Assembly (NCBI GenBank): GCA_024401945.1
Contig: JAKSKC010000082.1
Location: 1 to 6,199, forward strand
Length of the DNA stretch: 6,199 nucleotides
Direction of reading: 5' to 3'
DNA from: Bacteroidales bacterium
Lineage (GTDB): Bacteria; Bacteroidota; Bacteroidia; Bacteroidales; UBA932
Shown: positions 5,516-6,199 of the stretch, one piece after another
How the letters are laid out: each line of letters starts with the position of its first letter
Position numbering within the stretch: the stretch's first letter is position 1
Translations under genes and position numbers: made by a program
Notes under the pieces: generated by a model
What the model saw: the letters and a program-made list of their open reading frames with translations, nothing else
Database searches by the model: none
Told to the model about the DNA's origin: nothing

Positions 5516-6199
5516 ATGAAAAAATATATACTGATATCAGCGCTGGCGTGCGTATGCGCCTTCGCCTCCGCCCAGGATGTAACTGCCGACAAATTGTCCT
5601 CAGTGGCGATGCCTTTCACGAGAATAGGACGCAGTCCGGTGGCTATGGGAATGGGAAACACTTCACTTCTGGAAACATCCTTCACGGGCTACTCCGCTTT
5701 CGGGAACATTGCGGTGCTGCCTTTCTCTTCCAATACCGTTGACGGCCAGGTATCCTATCAGGGCTGGGCTCCTTCAAGCGCGTCAGCTTCCACCAACATC
5801 AATGCAGGTCTCGGTTTCAACATCTCCGACAAGATTGGTATCAGCGCCTGCTTCGCAAGCGACAAGGGTGGGAATTCCCTGCTTTCACCGTCACAGGGTG
5901 TGATTGACAAGACGATATCTTCGACCGATATGATGGTAGGGGCCGGATTCAGCTACAGGTTCATCCCTCAGCTGAGCGTCGGCGTCAACGCCAGGTTCAT
6001 GAGCCAGAAGCTTTCCGAGCACGATCCTTACAAGAGCTTCGGCATCGATGTCCTCCTTATGTCAAAATTCGACGGTGTCAAGCTTGCCGCAGGGGTCACT
6101 TCCCTCGGAGGCAAGGTGACGTCCATCGACAGCAAGAGCTACGACCTCCCTACAGCGGCCAGCCTTGCCGCAGGGTATGAGAATGTGTTCGGCGGAAAG
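5516..6199 (+). CDS. PorV/PorQ-like outer-membrane beta-barrel protein, 3' end beyond window
   Basis: An open frame from ATG 5516 to the window edge (228 codons, no stop). The N-terminus MKKYILISALACVCAFASAQ is a clear Sec signal peptide, with likely cleavage after A19 (ASA before QD). The mature start, FTRIGRSPVAMGMGNTSLLE (about residues 34-53) followed by a GYSAFGNIA segment, resembles the 'R-x-A-M-G-x-G-x-S ... N-x-A' opening of the PorV/PorQ and FadL-like proteins of Bacteroidota. The rest alternates short polar and hydrophobic stretches rich in Gly, Ser and aromatic residues (NINAGLGFNISDKIGISACF, MMVGAGFSYRFIPQLSVGVN), as in a transmembrane beta-barrel. Known PorV (LptO) serves in T9SS cargo handling at the outer membrane. 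The upstream S8 gene, 11 bases away, carries a T9SS-like C-terminal domain, which fits a shared envelope or secretion role. The frame and signal peptide are firm; the PorV/PorQ assignment is moderate and the specific role is inferred. Confidence 0.75.
   Translation, partial: MKKYILISALACVCAFASAQDVTADKLSSVAMPFTRIGRSPVAMGMGNTSLLETSFTGYSAFGNIAVLPFSSNTVDGQVSYQGWAPSSASASTNINAGLGFNISDKIGISACFASDKGGNSLLSPSQGVIDKTISSTDMMVGAGFSYRFIPQLSVGVNARFMSQKLSEHDPYKSFGIDVLLMSKFDGVKLAAGVTSLGGKVTSIDSKSYDLPTAASLAAGYENVFGGK

Overview
The window looks like chromosomal DNA from a Bacteroidota, most likely Bacteroidales. The evidence is TAnnTTTG-type -7 promoter elements in the only real intergenic gap, starts without clear Shine-Dalgarno sequences, a PG_1098-like methyltransferase with a THUMP-like C-terminus, a DPP-IV-type S9 peptidase, a Type IX secretion (T9SS)-style C-terminal domain and a PorV/PorQ-like outer-membrane protein. 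Coding DNA is GC-rich by eye and the intergenic gap is AT-rich. The species cannot be named from this sequence.

Layout. Positions 1-254 (+) hold the C-terminal end of a RecD-like superfamily 1 helicase. Its stop overlaps the start of an S9/DPP-IV-family serine peptidase (251-2083, +), which has a complete active site but a short N-terminus. A SAM-dependent methyltransferase (2049-3146, -) runs towards it and overlaps its 3' end by 35 bp. A 67-bp gap (3147-3213) carries two divergent promoter-like elements. The element facing the methyltransferase lies so close to its ATG that the mRNA may be leaderless.

The right part starts with a large subtilisin-like S8 protease locus (3214-5504, +): lipoprotein-type signal peptide, propeptide-like region, catalytic domain, Fn3-like domain, cadherin-like domain and T9SS-like C-terminal domain. 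The locus is broken around 3845-3885. The reading frame shifts and the HGTH catalytic histidine motif is absent from all three forward frames, so the fault is more than a single-base slip. A GC-rich hairpin sits at the break. Eleven bases downstream begins a signal-peptide-bearing PorV/PorQ-like beta-barrel protein (5516 to the window end), probably in the same transcript.

How the genes relate. The S8 protease and the PorV/PorQ-like protein plausibly form an envelope or secretion module: a T9SS-type cargo next to a T9SS-type outer-membrane component. The S9 peptidase would trim proline-containing peptides. The helicase and methyltransferase are housekeeping neighbours. I found no clearly new multi-gene system. 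The points most worth checking are the broken S8 locus, its EF-hand-like insertion, its mixed lipobox and T9SS sorting signals, and the short DPP-IV-type enzyme.
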